Below, one piece after another: positions 1 to 8,371 of a stretch of DNA of 13,339 nt. A program made the position numbers and the translations under genes. The notes under the pieces are model-generated. The model did not search any database, was not told the DNA's origin, and saw only the letters and a program-made list of their open reading frames with translations. The stretch lies in NCBI GenBank assembly GCA_947631285.1, contig CANRKS010000020.1:1-13339 (forward strand). Reading direction: 5' to 3'. The stretch's first letter is position 1. Every line of letters starts with the position of its first letter. The DNA comes from an uncultured Bacilli bacterium (GTDB lineage: Bacteria > Bacillota_I > Bacilli_A > RF39 > UBA660).

Positions 1-1035
1 TAATTTTCCTGTATTGACTGTACTATTTAAACCGTTTTTTATAAATAACCAATTTGTGGTATCTTCCAATCCTCCATATAAATAATCACTGACATACATT
101 AATCCAATTGGATCACCATTTTCTAATTTTGATTTTCTCTCATTTAAATAACTTGATTTAGCTTTATGATAGTCTTTATTATATCCATAATACCAAGTTG
201 GATGCTCAACAATTAAATTTTTCCAAGTAGTTTCTTCTGATGACTGCATATATCCATAGTTAGTATTTGCCATAAAATTGCTGTCACTTTCTACTGTGCT
301 ATTTAATTTGCTATTTAATCCTGAATTTACCCATCCGGTGTCTTCCCACGAGTTGAGATGCCACGAATACGTAAGAGCATTACCTTTAATTATTTTTGTG
401 GCTTTAATTACTTTTATTTGATGATTAACGGTATCTATTCCTATAATTCGATACATATATAAATCTAAATTATTTAAACAATCATCTTTATTATCAATTC
501 CAAAACAGATAAAATTATCGGTTACTTCTGTATATTTTCCAACAAATCTTCTCAAGGTATCTAAATCTTCAGCTGCTACCCCTGCAGCAGCTAATTCTTC
601 ATTTCTTGCTTGTAATTCATTTCCACTTTCTAAAGTACCACTGGCACCTTCTCTTCCTTTTTCTGAGGTTGCTATTATTAATGCTTCAGCATCGCTTGTT
701 TTATCAAAATATAATCGACAATAGATTGTCTTAGTTGTCTTTATCGTGGCGGTCCTTGTATCTTCATTAAAGTTTAATGAACCACTTAATAGAGCATCTT
801 TATCATCATAACATTCATATTTGGAAAAAGCATATTTTTCTTTATCGGGCCATTTATCATCACTTGATTCATTATAGCCTTCTCCATCATTTATCATAAA
901 AGCTATTTCAGCATTCTTTATTTCTTTTTTTGAATAATTTACTCCTTCTATTTTATCAGAATATTTAATCGGTATCATTATATAGCCAATTTCTATACTC
1001 ATTAAGATTATTATGATAATTATTACTTTCTTCAT
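1..1035 (-). CDS. Exported surface protein with a Cys-paired module and a YRIIG-type domain (C-terminus outside window)
   Basis: The frame is open from an ATG at 1035 to the left edge (345 codons, no stop), so only the N-terminal part is seen. The start has AAGGGAG upstream, lying inside the last codons of the neighbouring gene, so the two are co-transcribed. Residues 4-23 are a very hydrophobic, Ile-rich segment (signal anchor or signal peptide), so the rest is probably outside the cell. Residues 73-112 form a Cys75...Cys106 module ending CRLYF that recurs in the upstream gene. Residues 138-168 are Glu/Ala-rich and probably helical. From about 175 (NFICFG ... YRIIGI ... IKVIKATK ... YSWHLNSW) the pattern resembles an extracellular domain common in uncultured gut Bacilli surface proteins. 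That resemblance is from memory and unverified. The product of this gene is not known; adhesion or envelope structure is a guess. Confidence 0.75.
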   Translation of the reverse strand, partial: MKKVIIIIIILMSIEIGYIMIPIKYSDKIEGVNYSKKEIKNAEIAFMINDGEGYNESSDDKWPDKEKYAFSKYECYDDKDALLSGSLNFNEDTRTATIKTTKTIYCRLYFDKTSDAEALIIATSEKGREGASGTLESGNELQARNEELAAAGVAAEDLDTLRRFVGKYTEVTDNFICFGIDNKDDCLNNLDLYMYRIIGIDTVNHQIKVIKATKIIKGNALTYSWHLNSWEDTGWVNSGLNSKLNSTVESDSNFMANTNYGYMQSSEETTWKNLIVEHPTWYYGYNKDYHKAKSSYLNERKSKLENGDPIGLMYVSDYLYGGLEDTTNWLFIKNGLNSTVNTGKL

Positions 1036-1037
1036 CT

Positions 1038-1733
1038 TTAAGCTACTCCCTTCTTATTAAAATAGGCATAACATGTATTCTTTCCGTTGGTACTTACTGT
1101 AAATTCTTTATTTTGAAAATCTAAAGTAGTTTCATTAGTTTTATTAAGACAAACATACCCATTATAATCATGAGTAGTTAAAGGAGGCTCGCTTCCTATT
1201 ACATATTTTTTCCCATCTTTTATTGTTACTACTATTCCTTCATCACTCTCTATAATGGGAATAATAGTTACATCACCCGTTAATGGTTTATAAAGACTAG
1301 GATTAAAGGTATAATAAATCCGACATACAATTTGTTTAGGGTTCTCTTCAGTAATATTTATAGTTACCTCTCCGGTTTCACTATCTATAGAATTTTCTCC
1401 ATAAGATGCTTCATTAGATGAGGGAATACAATTACTTTTTTTTATATCTATTTCATAACCCTTTTGTTCAATTGGGGTTTGATAAGATACAAAATAATTA
1501 TTATCATTCACAACATCTTCAATATAAAAAAGTAAATTTATATCAGTATTCTTTTCTAAGGGAGTTGTATCTCCTTTACCACTAAAATTACCTACAACTG
1601 AGTTTATAATTTTTAATTCTTTACTTGTTCCATAAAAGGCATATGATGATTTTAATAAAGCAATAATGGTAACTATGCCAAACATCATGACCAATAAAAA
1701 ATTTTTTAACTTTTTCTTATCTTCTATTTTCAT
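1038..1733 (-). CDS. Exported small surface protein with two Cys-paired modules
   Basis: Predicted 231 aa protein. I chose ATG 1733 over an upstream in-frame ATG at 1781 because AAAGAGGA sits 7 nt before it and the predicted promoter leaves 1781 with almost no leader. Residues 1-10 are basic, 11-29 are a membrane segment, and SSYA at 29-32 is a plausible signal-peptidase site. The stretch after it (FYGTSKELK...VVGNF) loosely recalls the N-termini of TasA/camelysin-like fibre proteins, which is a weak inference. Two modules follow, each a beta-rich stretch closed by a CxxYF-like end: Cys102-Cys137 (CRIYY) and Cys195-Cys221 (CYAYF). The stop is 2 bp from the next start. I do not recognise a named family. 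Confidence 0.8.
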   Translation of the reverse strand: MKIEDKKKLKNFLLVMMFGIVTIIALLKSSYAFYGTSKELKIINSVVGNFSGKGDTTPLEKNTDINLLFYIEDVVNDNNYFVSYQTPIEQKGYEIDIKKSNCIPSSNEASYGENSIDSETGEVTINITEENPKQIVCRIYYTFNPSLYKPLTGDVTIIPIIESDEGIVVTIKDGKKYVIGSEPPLTTHDYNGYVCLNKTNETTLDFQNKEFTVSTNGKNTCYAYFNKKGVA

Positions 1734-1782
1734 AACATATTCCTCTTTATAAAACTCTAATGCCAGAACGATTGTTGCCATT

Positions 1783-1841
1783 ATTTGAGATATTATAAAT
1801 ACATTTTATCTCACTGAATGTCAGAAGTCAATATCTCAAAT
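1783..1841. promoter_or_regulatory. 12 bp inverted repeat in the divergent promoter region, candidate operator
   Basis: ATTTGAGATATT at 1783-1794 is repeated perfectly in inverted form (AATATCTCAAAT) at 1830-1841, with arm centres about 47 bp apart. The pair brackets the minus-strand promoter and lies just upstream of a TATAAT (1852-1857) that could serve the plus-strand regulator gene. A direct repeat GTCAATAT occurs at 1827-1834 and 1845-1852. By position this is a good candidate operator for the adjacent HTH protein. Confidence 0.45.
1803..1831 (-). promoter_or_regulatory. Predicted sigma-A promoter of the surface-protein operon
   Basis: On the minus strand TTGACT (1831-1826) is followed after exactly 17 bases by TAAAAT (1808-1803), predicting transcription from about 1796 and a ~60 nt leader to the ATG at 1733. 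The -35 box overlaps the right arm of an inverted repeat, and the left arm lies just past the predicted start. Confidence 0.55.
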
Positions 1842-1872
1842 TATGTCAATATATAATTTTAGTGTGATAGTT

Positions 1873-2325
1873 ATGAACAACTTAAAAAAATTAAGAAAAG
1901 AAAAAGACTGTTCTCAAAAGGATATTGCTAAATTACTTAAAATAAGTCAAAATGGTTATTCTCAATATGAAAATGAGATAAGAAGTATTCCTATCTTTCT
2001 TCTTAAGAACCTTGCTATTTATTTTAATACATCTCTTGATTATCTTTTGGGATTAACAAATATTCAAACGAAGTATCTTCCTTCTAAAATTATTCCCACT
2101 AGTTATCCTGATAATAGATTAAAAGAAATTAGAGAAGACCGAGATTTAAATCAAAAGAAAGTAGCGGATTTACTAGAAATGAGTCGAAGTGGATACTCAG
2201 CTTATGAAACAGGTAGTAATGTTATTCCCAATAGTAAGCTAATCAAACTTGCTTTATTTTATAATGTATCAATTGATTATATTCTCTATTTAACTGATGA
2301 GAGAAAAGTCCATAAAAGAATATAA
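1873..2325 (+). CDS. Double-HTH Xre/Cro-family transcriptional regulator
   Basis: Predicted 150 aa protein made of two tandem Xre-type helix-turn-helix domains, roughly residues 4-62 and 82-140, joined by a ~20 residue linker. The halves align along their length (KLRKEKDCSQKDIAKLLKIS against EIREDRDLNQKKVADLLEMS, then GYSQYE against GYSAYE, and SLDYLLGLTN against SIDYILYLTD), showing an internal duplication. No sensor or catalytic domain is present, so it probably binds DNA as a ready-made pseudo-dimer. I prefer ATG 1873 to the in-frame ATG at 1843 because a TATAAT lies between them (1852-1857); the leader would then be only about 10 nt with no good Shine-Dalgarno. It is the only protein-coding gene here on the plus strand and is divergent from the surface-protein operon, its likely target. 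Confidence 0.85.
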   Translation: MNNLKKLRKEKDCSQKDIAKLLKISQNGYSQYENEIRSIPIFLLKNLAIYFNTSLDYLLGLTNIQTKYLPSKIIPTSYPDNRLKEIREDRDLNQKKVADLLEMSRSGYSAYETGSNVIPNSKLIKLALFYNVSIDYILYLTDERKVHKRI

Positions 2326-2328
2326 AAA

Positions 2329-2361
2329 AGATGTCATCTTTTTATACGACATCTATTTTTT
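2329..2361. terminator. Bidirectional terminator between the regulator gene and spoVT
   Basis: AGATGTC (2329-2335) pairs with GACATCT (2348-2354) across a 12 nt loop. T-rich tracts follow on both strands (ATTTTTT to the right, TTTTTTATA on the reverse strand), so it can end both converging transcripts. It overlaps the last codons of spoVT. Confidence 0.7.
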
Positions 2362-2851
2362 GCACAATTAACTTTTGAATTATTTTAGCATACTTTATAT
2401 TTTCTTCATCTTTTTTAGAATTAATAATAATTACTAGGCCACTACAATCATTTGAAGTTATAATTGGTAAAACCGTAAAATAAGCCTGTACACCAAAATT
2501 ATCCTCTAGTGAATTGCTTATATATGATTCTCGATTATCAATTAAACTTTTATATTTATCATCTAAAATAGTATTACTAATCTCTTTTAAGTTACTACTC
2601 GTAGCAATTATTTTTTCCCGATCACTAATTAAAACCCCTACCTCACAAGCATCATAAATTATATTGCAAAAGCTATCCCCAATATCCTTGATATTCTCAA
2701 CTTGGGAATATTTTTTAATAATAATGGCATTATCATTAGTATATATTTCTAAAGGTTCTCCATCTCTAATACCTAAATTATATCTTATTTCTTTTGGAAC
2801 TACGATTCTACCTAATTCATCAATTCTTCTAGTAATTCCACTTTTTGTCAT
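2342..2851 (-). CDS. spoVT: SpoVT/AbrB-family transition and sporulation regulator
   Basis: 169 aa, close to the usual ~178. Residues 4-48 are a SpoVT-AbrB swapped-hairpin DNA-binding domain (GITRRIDELGRIVVPKEIR ... GEPLEIY ... IIIKKYS), nearly identical in pattern to B. subtilis SpoVT. Residues ~53-169 fit the GAF-like C-terminal domain of SpoVT, which AbrB itself lacks. In B. subtilis SpoVT is a forespore regulator under sigma-G. I chose ATG 2851 (AAAGGAG 11 nt upstream) over the GTG at 2863, which would overlap its own Shine-Dalgarno. A TATAAT lies at 2900-2895 without a convincing -35, so how it is transcribed is unclear. The mfd-spoVT neighbourhood matches Bacillus apart from the small gene between them. 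The endospore role here is inferred from family. Confidence 0.88.
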   Translation of the reverse strand: MTKSGITRRIDELGRIVVPKEIRYNLGIRDGEPLEIYTNDNAIIIKKYSQVENIKDIGDSFCNIIYDACEVGVLISDREKIIATSSNLKEISNTILDDKYKSLIDNRESYISNSLEDNFGVQAYFTVLPIITSNDCSGLVIIINSKKDEENIKYAKIIQKLIVQKIDVV

Positions 2852-2913
2852 AATACTACTCACTCCTTTTTATAGTGTGAGTAAATTTAATTATATTATA
2901 CCTCTTTATAATA

Positions 2914-3162
2914 TTATTTCTTTTTAATTAAATATAAAGACCAATTAATCATAAAAATAATAAATAATAAAATAGGAAGTAAGAAAAGAAGAATTCCCCA
3001 TAAATTAGTTTTAGCTAAATTAATAAGCTCTTCACTTTCATTATTAAATGGTCCTAAAGAAAGCCATAATATAACGAGACCGACAAAAGTTTCACATAAA
3101 GAATTAACTACCACCATTATCTTATTAATATCTTTTTTCATCTCTTTTTTCCTTTTAACCAT
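2914..3162 (-). CDS. Small two-helix membrane protein of unknown function
   Basis: 82 aa with a well-placed start (AAAGGAG 6 nt before ATG). It has a basic N-terminus (VKRKKEMKKD), a hydrophobic helix at about 16-37, a short acidic/polar loop (NNESEELINLAKTN), a second helix at about 53-77 and a KKK tail, suggesting both ends face the cytoplasm. The single Cys23 is in the first helix. It starts 23 bp after the mfd stop and probably shares its transcript. I recognise no family. B. subtilis has nothing between mfd and spoVT, so this may be a lineage-specific insertion. Confidence 0.75.
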   Translation of the reverse strand: MVKRKKEMKKDINKIMVVVNSLCETFVGLVILWLSLGPFNNESEELINLAKTNLWGILLFLLPILLFIIFMINWSLYLIKKK

Positions 3163-3185
3163 ATTTAACTCCTTTATAAATATCT

Positions 3186-6100
3186 TTAATTATCTTTAAT
3201 AGCAATTAATAATTTAACTAAATAGTAGACATAATGTTTAGGAAGTTGTTTATAAAATAAAGTGATAATTATATTATTATGTAAATATTTTAAATTAAAT
3301 TTGGTTGATATACTCATTGTTTCAAACAATAATTTATCACCCTTAATTGTTTCTGATAATTCTTTCGGTAATGTTATTTCAATAAAACGATCCGTCTTAT
3401 TAATTTTTGTAATATTTAACATTTTGCATAAATTAGTAAACCATTCTTCATACATATAAATTTCCATTTCATTATCTATTTTACCAAAACGATCTTCTAA
3501 TTCTTCTTTAACTTCTTTTAATTTTTCTAAAGAATCAATTTCATTAATTTTTCGATGAATTTCTATTTTAATATCTTCATCTTCTACATATTCATCTTTA
3601 ATATGGGTAGCAACTTCAATTAAATTATTATTACTATCATCTTCCTCTTCTACATATTCTCCTTTAGCTTTTTTTAGTTCATCTTCAATTAACTTCATAT
3701 AAAGAGAAATACCGACAGAATCAACAAAACCTGCTTGATCACTACCAAAAATATCCCCAGAACCACGAATAGATAAATCACGCATTGCAATTTTGTATCC
3801 ACTTCCTAGTTCAGTAAACTCTTTAATAGCTTGTAATCTTTTAACTGCTACTTCATTAAGCATTTTCTTTTTATTATATAAAAGATAAGCATAAGCAACT
3901 TTATCACTTCTACCGACTCTTCCTCTTATTTGATATAATTGGGCTAAACCAAAATTATCAGCATCATAAACTATTAAAGTATTAGCATTAGGAATATCTA
4001 TACCATTTTCTATAATCGTTGTACAAATTAAAATATCATAATTATATTCTACAAAATCTTCCATGATAGTTTCTAATTCTTCTTTGCTCATTTTTCCATG
4101 AGCAAAAGCAATTCGCGCTTCCGGAACTAAAGAAGATATTTTATCTACAATTTTATCAAGATCTTCTATGCGATTATATAAAATAAATACTTGACCTTTA
4201 CGAGATAATTCTTTATAAATGGCATCTTTTATTATTAAATCTTGTTCTTCAATTACATAGGTTTGAACTGGATATCTATTAATTGGGGGCGTATCAATAA
4301 TTGAAAGATCTCTTAAACCAGATAAAGCCATTTTTAAAGTTCTGGGAATAGGAGTTGCAGATAAAGTTAAAACATTAACATCATTCTTATATTCTTTTAT
4401 TTTTTCTTTATGCTTAACGCCAAATCTTTGCTCTTCATCAACAATCAAAAGTCCCAATTTATTAGGTTTAATATCATCACTTAAAATACGATGCGTGCCA
4501 ACTAAAATATCTATTCTTCCATTAGCTAAATTTTCTAAAATATATTTTCCTTCTTTTGGACTAGTAAAACGATTAAATAGTCTAATATTAACGGGAACAT
4601 CTTTAAATCTTTCTTTAATAACATTATATTGTTGCTTAGCTAATATTGTTGTGGGACACAAATACATAACCTGTCTATTATTAATAACCGTTTTAAATAT
4701 AGCCCTCATTGCCACTTCTGTTTTACCAAATCCAACATCCCCACATAAAAGACGATCCATAGGGATAACACTATTTAAATCATTAGAAATTTCTCTAATA
4801 GCTTTTGTCTGATCTCTAGTTTCTTGATAAGGAAAACTACTAGCAAATATAGCTTCTTCTTCATAATCTTTATAGGCCATTCCTCTTACTTGGGCTCTTT
4901 TTTGATATAAATCTAAAAGTTCTTTAGAAATATCTTTAGCTTTGGCTTTAATATAGGATTTAGTCTTAATCCAACTTGAAGAATTTAATTTATTTATTTT
5001 TGGTTTTATTCCATCTTTACTGGAATATTTATAAATAGAATTTATTTTTTCAACGGGAATATATATTTTATCATTACCATCATATAAAAGTTGAATATAA
5101 TCTTTTTGTAGCCCATCTTTACTTAAAGTAACAAGGCCATTATATATTCCTATCCCATGATTTAAATGAACAATATAATCTCCCTTTTCCAAATCATTAT
5201 AACTTTTAATTTTCTTTCCAATATGTAAATTATTTTTATATTTAGCATTAACAATTGGTTTAATGCCAATATCGTATTCCGAAAGGCAAACAATATTATT
5301 ATAAATAAAACCTTTATTTAATTTTTTATTAATAATATTGGCTCCCGGAAGTAAGTTCTTAATAGTTTTTATTTCTTGAGCTTTTGATAAATAAAAATAA
5401 ACTTGTTTCTTTTCTCTTTGCCATTTTAAAACGGTATCTTTTAAAAGATCAAAATTTTCATTAAAGTTGGGAATTTCTTTAGAAACAATATCAGTTGGAT
5501 TATTAATATTATCTATAAATAATTTATAATGAGGATTTATCTCATTCCATTCAAACATATATTTTTCTTTTTCATTATTATTTTCTTGATAAGATACAAT
5601 TTCTTCTTCTAATTTATGATAAGCTGATTCAATTTGGGCTTTATTTAAATAAACTACTATTCCATCATTACTATAATCATATAATGAACTTTTCTCTATA
5701 GTTTGTATTTCTTTAAATGGTTTTAAAGATATTTCTTTAACTTCCTCCAAGGTTCTTTGCGTATTTTCATCAAAATATCTAATAGATTCAATATCATTAC
5801 CAAATAGTTCAATTCTAATGGGATGAATTTCATTTATTATATAAATATCTATTATATATCCTCTAATTGAATATTCTCCAGAAGTTGTAACCATAGATTC
5901 CCGATTATAACCATAGTCTTCTAAACTTTTAATAAGTTTATCTCGATCTATCGTAGAATCTTTTTTGATATTAATGATATTACTAGCATTTTTACTAGGT
6001 AAAAATTTTAAATATCCCATTAAATTAGTAATAACAATACTTTTATTATTTTTTATTTTTTCTAAAACATTTAATCTTCCTAAAGTAAATTCTGGTGATA

Positions 6101-6332
6101 CTGCTACTAATTTAGAAGTAATAAAATCATCCATAGGAAAAAGTTCAACATCATCAGTATGATTTTTTAAAGCATTATAAATATTGTTGCTTTCATACAA
6201 ATTACTTGTCACTAAAATAACTGTTTTATCCATTTCTTTTTTTAATTCTAACAAGTAAAAAGCGATTAACTCATTTGTTAACCCATATGTCGTTTTTCCT
6301 TTTTGAAAATTAAAGAAACTTCTAAAATCCAT
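3186..6332 (-). CDS. mfd: Transcription-repair coupling factor Mfd
   Basis: 1048 aa SF2 translocase that removes RNA polymerase stalled at lesions and recruits UvrA; it is shorter than the ~1150-1180 aa B. subtilis and E. coli proteins. The N-terminal UvrB-homology region is present (FFNFQKGKTTYGLTNELIAF, then FPMDD). The RNA-polymerase interaction domain begins near residue 385 (GDYIVHLNHGIGIYNGL). The helicase core has Walker A GDVGFGKTE (531-539), DEEQRFG from 632, SATPIPRT near 660, TTIIENGIDIPNAN and QIRGRVGRSD near 800. A C-terminal D7-like regulatory domain follows. TTAGGAG lies 5 nt before ATG, and the start is 8 bp after the pth stop, as in many Firmicutes. No core motif is missing. 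Confidence 0.97.
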   Translation of the reverse strand: MDFRSFFNFQKGKTTYGLTNELIAFYLLELKKEMDKTVILVTSNLYESNNIYNALKNHTDDVELFPMDDFITSKLVAVSPEFTLGRLNVLEKIKNNKSIVITNLMGYLKFLPSKNASNIINIKKDSTIDRDKLIKSLEDYGYNRESMVTTSGEYSIRGYIIDIYIINEIHPIRIELFGNDIESIRYFDENTQRTLEEVKEISLKPFKEIQTIEKSSLYDYSNDGIVVYLNKAQIESAYHKLEEEIVSYQENNNEKEKYMFEWNEINPHYKLFIDNINNPTDIVSKEIPNFNENFDLLKDTVLKWQREKKQVYFYLSKAQEIKTIKNLLPGANIINKKLNKGFIYNNIVCLSEYDIGIKPIVNAKYKNNLHIGKKIKSYNDLEKGDYIVHLNHGIGIYNGLVTLSKDGLQKDYIQLLYDGNDKIYIPVEKINSIYKYSSKDGIKPKINKLNSSSWIKTKSYIKAKAKDISKELLDLYQKRAQVRGMAYKDYEEEAIFASSFPYQETRDQTKAIREISNDLNSVIPMDRLLCGDVGFGKTEVAMRAIFKTVINNRQVMYLCPTTILAKQQYNVIKERFKDVPVNIRLFNRFTSPKEGKYILENLANGRIDILVGTHRILSDDIKPNKLGLLIVDEEQRFGVKHKEKIKEYKNDVNVLTLSATPIPRTLKMALSGLRDLSIIDTPPINRYPVQTYVIEEQDLIIKDAIYKELSRKGQVFILYNRIEDLDKIVDKISSLVPEARIAFAHGKMSKEELETIMEDFVEYNYDILICTTIIENGIDIPNANTLIVYDADNFGLAQLYQIRGRVGRSDKVAYAYLLYNKKKMLNEVAVKRLQAIKEFTELGSGYKIAMRDLSIRGSGDIFGSDQAGFVDSVGISLYMKLIEDELKKAKGEYVEEEDDSNNNLIEVATHIKDEYVEDEDIKIEIHRKINEIDSLEKLKEVKEELEDRFGKIDNEMEIYMYEEWFTNLCKMLNITKINKTDRFIEITLPKELSETIKGDKLLFETMSISTKFNLKYLHNNIIITLFYKQLPKHYVYYLVKLLIAIKDN

Positions 6333-6340
6333 AATTACTC

Positions 6341-6889
6341 CTAATTATTATTTACTTTAAGAACATTCTCTATACCTCCACTTATAAAAGCTTCGATTAA
6401 TTCATTGTATTTAGTAAAATTGGTTTTTATATTATTTAATTCATCTTCCGAAAACTTACTTAAAACATATTTATCTGTAGGTATCATACTATTCTTACCA
6501 ATTCCTATTTTAAGTCTTAAAAACTCATCACTTCCAAGTTCATTAATAATTGACTTTATACCATTATGGCCTCCAGATGAACTGTTCTTTTTAATCTTAT
6601 AAGTCCCAACATTTAAATCTAAATCATCTTGAATAATTAAAATATCACTTAAAGCAATTTTATAAAAATTAACAACTTTACTTACTGCCATTCCTGATAA
6701 ATTCATATAAGTAAGAGGTTTTAAAAAGATTACATCTTCACCAGCAATATTAGTATTAAAAAAATAACTTTCCATTTTATTTTTCCAATCAACTTTTCCT
6801 AAATAATTATCTAATACCATAAATCCCATATTATGGCGAGTATTTTTATATTCTCTTCCCGGATTACCTAATCCTACAACTAGCTTCAT
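6341..6889 (-). CDS. pth: Peptidyl-tRNA hydrolase
   Basis: 182 aa, normal for bacterial Pth. It hydrolyses the ester bond of peptidyl-tRNAs dropped by the ribosome, recycling tRNA in the cytoplasm. Seen: GLGNPG (6-11), TRHNMGF with catalytic His19, YMNLSG with Asn63, QDDLDL with Asp88 (equivalent to E. coli Asp93) and SGGHNGIKSI. The ATG overlaps the trmN6 stop by one base (TAATG), and GAGGAGGAA upstream serves as the Shine-Dalgarno inside the end of trmN6, so translation of the two is probably coupled. It is followed closely by mfd. Confidence 0.97.
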   Translation of the reverse strand: MKLVVGLGNPGREYKNTRHNMGFMVLDNYLGKVDWKNKMESYFFNTNIAGEDVIFLKPLTYMNLSGMAVSKVVNFYKIALSDILIIQDDLDLNVGTYKIKKNSSSGGHNGIKSIINELGSDEFLRLKIGIGKNSMIPTDKYVLSKFSEDELNNIKTNFTKYNELIEAFISGGIENVLKVNNN

Positions 6890-7605
6890 TATTCCTCCTC
6901 AAACATATTTTGATAACTTGTATATTCTTCTATATTTTTAATATCATTTATTTTAATGCCTAAATTAGAATCTTTAACACATCTTACTAAAACAATTGAA
7001 GGCTTATTATTGGTTTTTGTTTTAATAAGTTCAATATTTTTAACATTTAATTTATATTTTTCTCCTAGTAATATGATTTCATCTAATCTACTAACTCGAT
7101 GAACTAAATATAACTCTCCTTTAGAATTTAAATGACTTTTAGCAATGTTAAAAATATCCTCTAAGGTTATTCTAATTTCGTGTCTGGCAATAGCTAAAGG
7201 AGAAAAATCATTTATAAATCCCACATTTTTTACTTTAAAAAAAGGGGGATTGCAAGTAATTATATCATATTTTTGCCCTTTTTTAAATTCATTAATACTT
7301 TTAACATCTTTATTATAAATGGTTATTTGTTTATCTAGTTTGTTATATTTAAGACTGGCAATGGCTAATTCGTAAATATCTTTTTGAATTTCAAAACCAT
7401 CAATATGAGCATCTGTTTTAGTAGAAAGAATCATAGGAATAACCGCATTACCACTGCATAAATCTAAAATACTTTTCGTATTCTTATTAATTTTAATATA
7501 TTCAGCTAAAAGAATAGAATCAATAGAAAATTTAAAATGTTTTTCCGATTGATATATTTTTAAATTTTCATAATCAAATAAATCATTTAATACTTTTTTA
7601 ATCAT
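6889..7605 (-). CDS. trmN6: tRNA1(Val) A37 N6-methyltransferase, TrmN6/YabB family
   Basis: 238 aa class I SAM-dependent methyltransferase matching B. subtilis YabB and E. coli YfiC/TrmN6, which methylate A37 of tRNA1-Val. Seen: an N-terminal substrate segment (FKFSIDSILLAEY), the SAM-binding motif DLCSGNAVIP (48-57), the acidic ribose-binding FEIQ (71-74), the N6-adenine catalytic CNPPFF (118-123) and HEIRITLEDI. The ATG lies 8 bp inside ricT and has no strong Shine-Dalgarno, so initiation probably relies on coupling. The exact tRNA substrate is assigned by family only. In B. subtilis yabB also lies near yaaT, with yabA between; yabA is absent from this window. Confidence 0.88.
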   Translation of the reverse strand: MIKKVLNDLFDYENLKIYQSEKHFKFSIDSILLAEYIKINKNTKSILDLCSGNAVIPMILSTKTDAHIDGFEIQKDIYELAIASLKYNKLDKQITIYNKDVKSINEFKKGQKYDIITCNPPFFKVKNVGFINDFSPLAIARHEIRITLEDIFNIAKSHLNSKGELYLVHRVSRLDEIILLGEKYKLNVKNIELIKTKTNNKPSIVLVRCVKDSNLGIKINDIKNIEEYTSYQNMFEEE

Positions 7606-8371
7606 TAGATTTAATTTCTACTTCTTCCTTATTACTTCCTACTAAAACCTTGCATTTTCGATTTAAAATATCAATACTAACAACTTCCCCTTCACCATTT
7701 TTAGTTTGTATAACATCACCAATATTAGGCATACCTTTACTACATTCTAAATAATTTTCATCTTCATATTGTAAGCAACACAAAAGTCTACCACATAAAC
7801 CATTTATTTTTGAAGGATTTAAAGCCAAATTTTGATTTTTAGCCATATTCATTGAAATAGCATCAATATGATTTAAAAATCTAGCACAACAAATTTGACC
7901 TCCACATATCCCAACGCCCCCAATTTCTTTAGCTTTATCTCTAGCGCCAACTTGACGTAGTTCAATTCTCGTATGATATAATCCCGCCAATTTCTTAGCT
8001 AATTCCCGAAAATCTACTCTTTCATCAGAAGTAAAATTAAATAGTAATTGTGATCTATCAAATGTGAATTCTGCACTAATAACATGCATATTTAAATTTA
8101 AATTATTTACTAATTTTTTGCATTTTTCTAAAGCTTCTTGCGCACTACTTAAAAGCTTATAATATTCATTAGTATCATCATCAGATGCTTTCCTAATAAT
8201 ATTTTTATAATTTTCAGATGATTCTTCGGAAGAAATTAAACCACATACTTTTCCATATTGTAAGCCTTTTTCCGTTTCTACGATTACATAATCATCTATT
8301 TCATATTCATCTGAACCATTAAAATAATAACTTTTTCCTTGATCTTTAAATTTAACACTATAAACTTTCAT
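7598..8371 (-). CDS. ricT: RicT/YaaT, PSP1-domain partner of RNase Y
   Basis: 257 aa against ~275 in B. subtilis. RicT, with RicA and RicF, forms an Fe-S complex that steers RNase Y processing and affects sporulation, competence and biofilm. Seen: an N-terminal barrel-like part (KVYSVKFKDQGKSYYF ... VIVETEKGLQYGKV), a PSP1 core (~90-150, ISAEFTFDRSQLLFNF ... RIELRQVGARDKAKEIGG), the two cysteine clusters GICGGQICC (Cys156/161/162) and GLCGRLLCC (Cys193/198/199) expected to ligate Fe-S, and a C-terminal beta region. It overlaps holB by 14 bp, with GGAGG 9 nt before ATG. The partners RicA and RicF are encoded elsewhere if present. Confidence 0.93.
   Translation of the reverse strand: MKVYSVKFKDQGKSYYFNGSDEYEIDDYVIVETEKGLQYGKVCGLISSEESSENYKNIIRKASDDDTNEYYKLLSSAQEALEKCKKLVNNLNLNMHVISAEFTFDRSQLLFNFTSDERVDFRELAKKLAGLYHTRIELRQVGARDKAKEIGGVGICGGQICCARFLNHIDAISMNMAKNQNLALNPSKINGLCGRLLCCLQYEDENYLECSKGMPNIGDVIQTKNGEGEVVSIDILNRKCKVLVGSNKEEVEIKSND

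Noticed and set aside
2873..2900. Sigma-G promoter for spoVT (GTATA ... CACTATA)
   Set aside because: The spacing (~19) and the -10 match are both imperfect, and AT-rich sequence gives such matches easily; not called as a feature.
2664..2927. Plus-strand open frame antisense to spoVT
   Set aside because: It is antisense to a well-supported gene, and its product has no recognisable domain. Similar antisense frames in mfd (near 3.3, 4.6 and 6.0 kb) and pth (6.5 kb) were dropped for the same reason.
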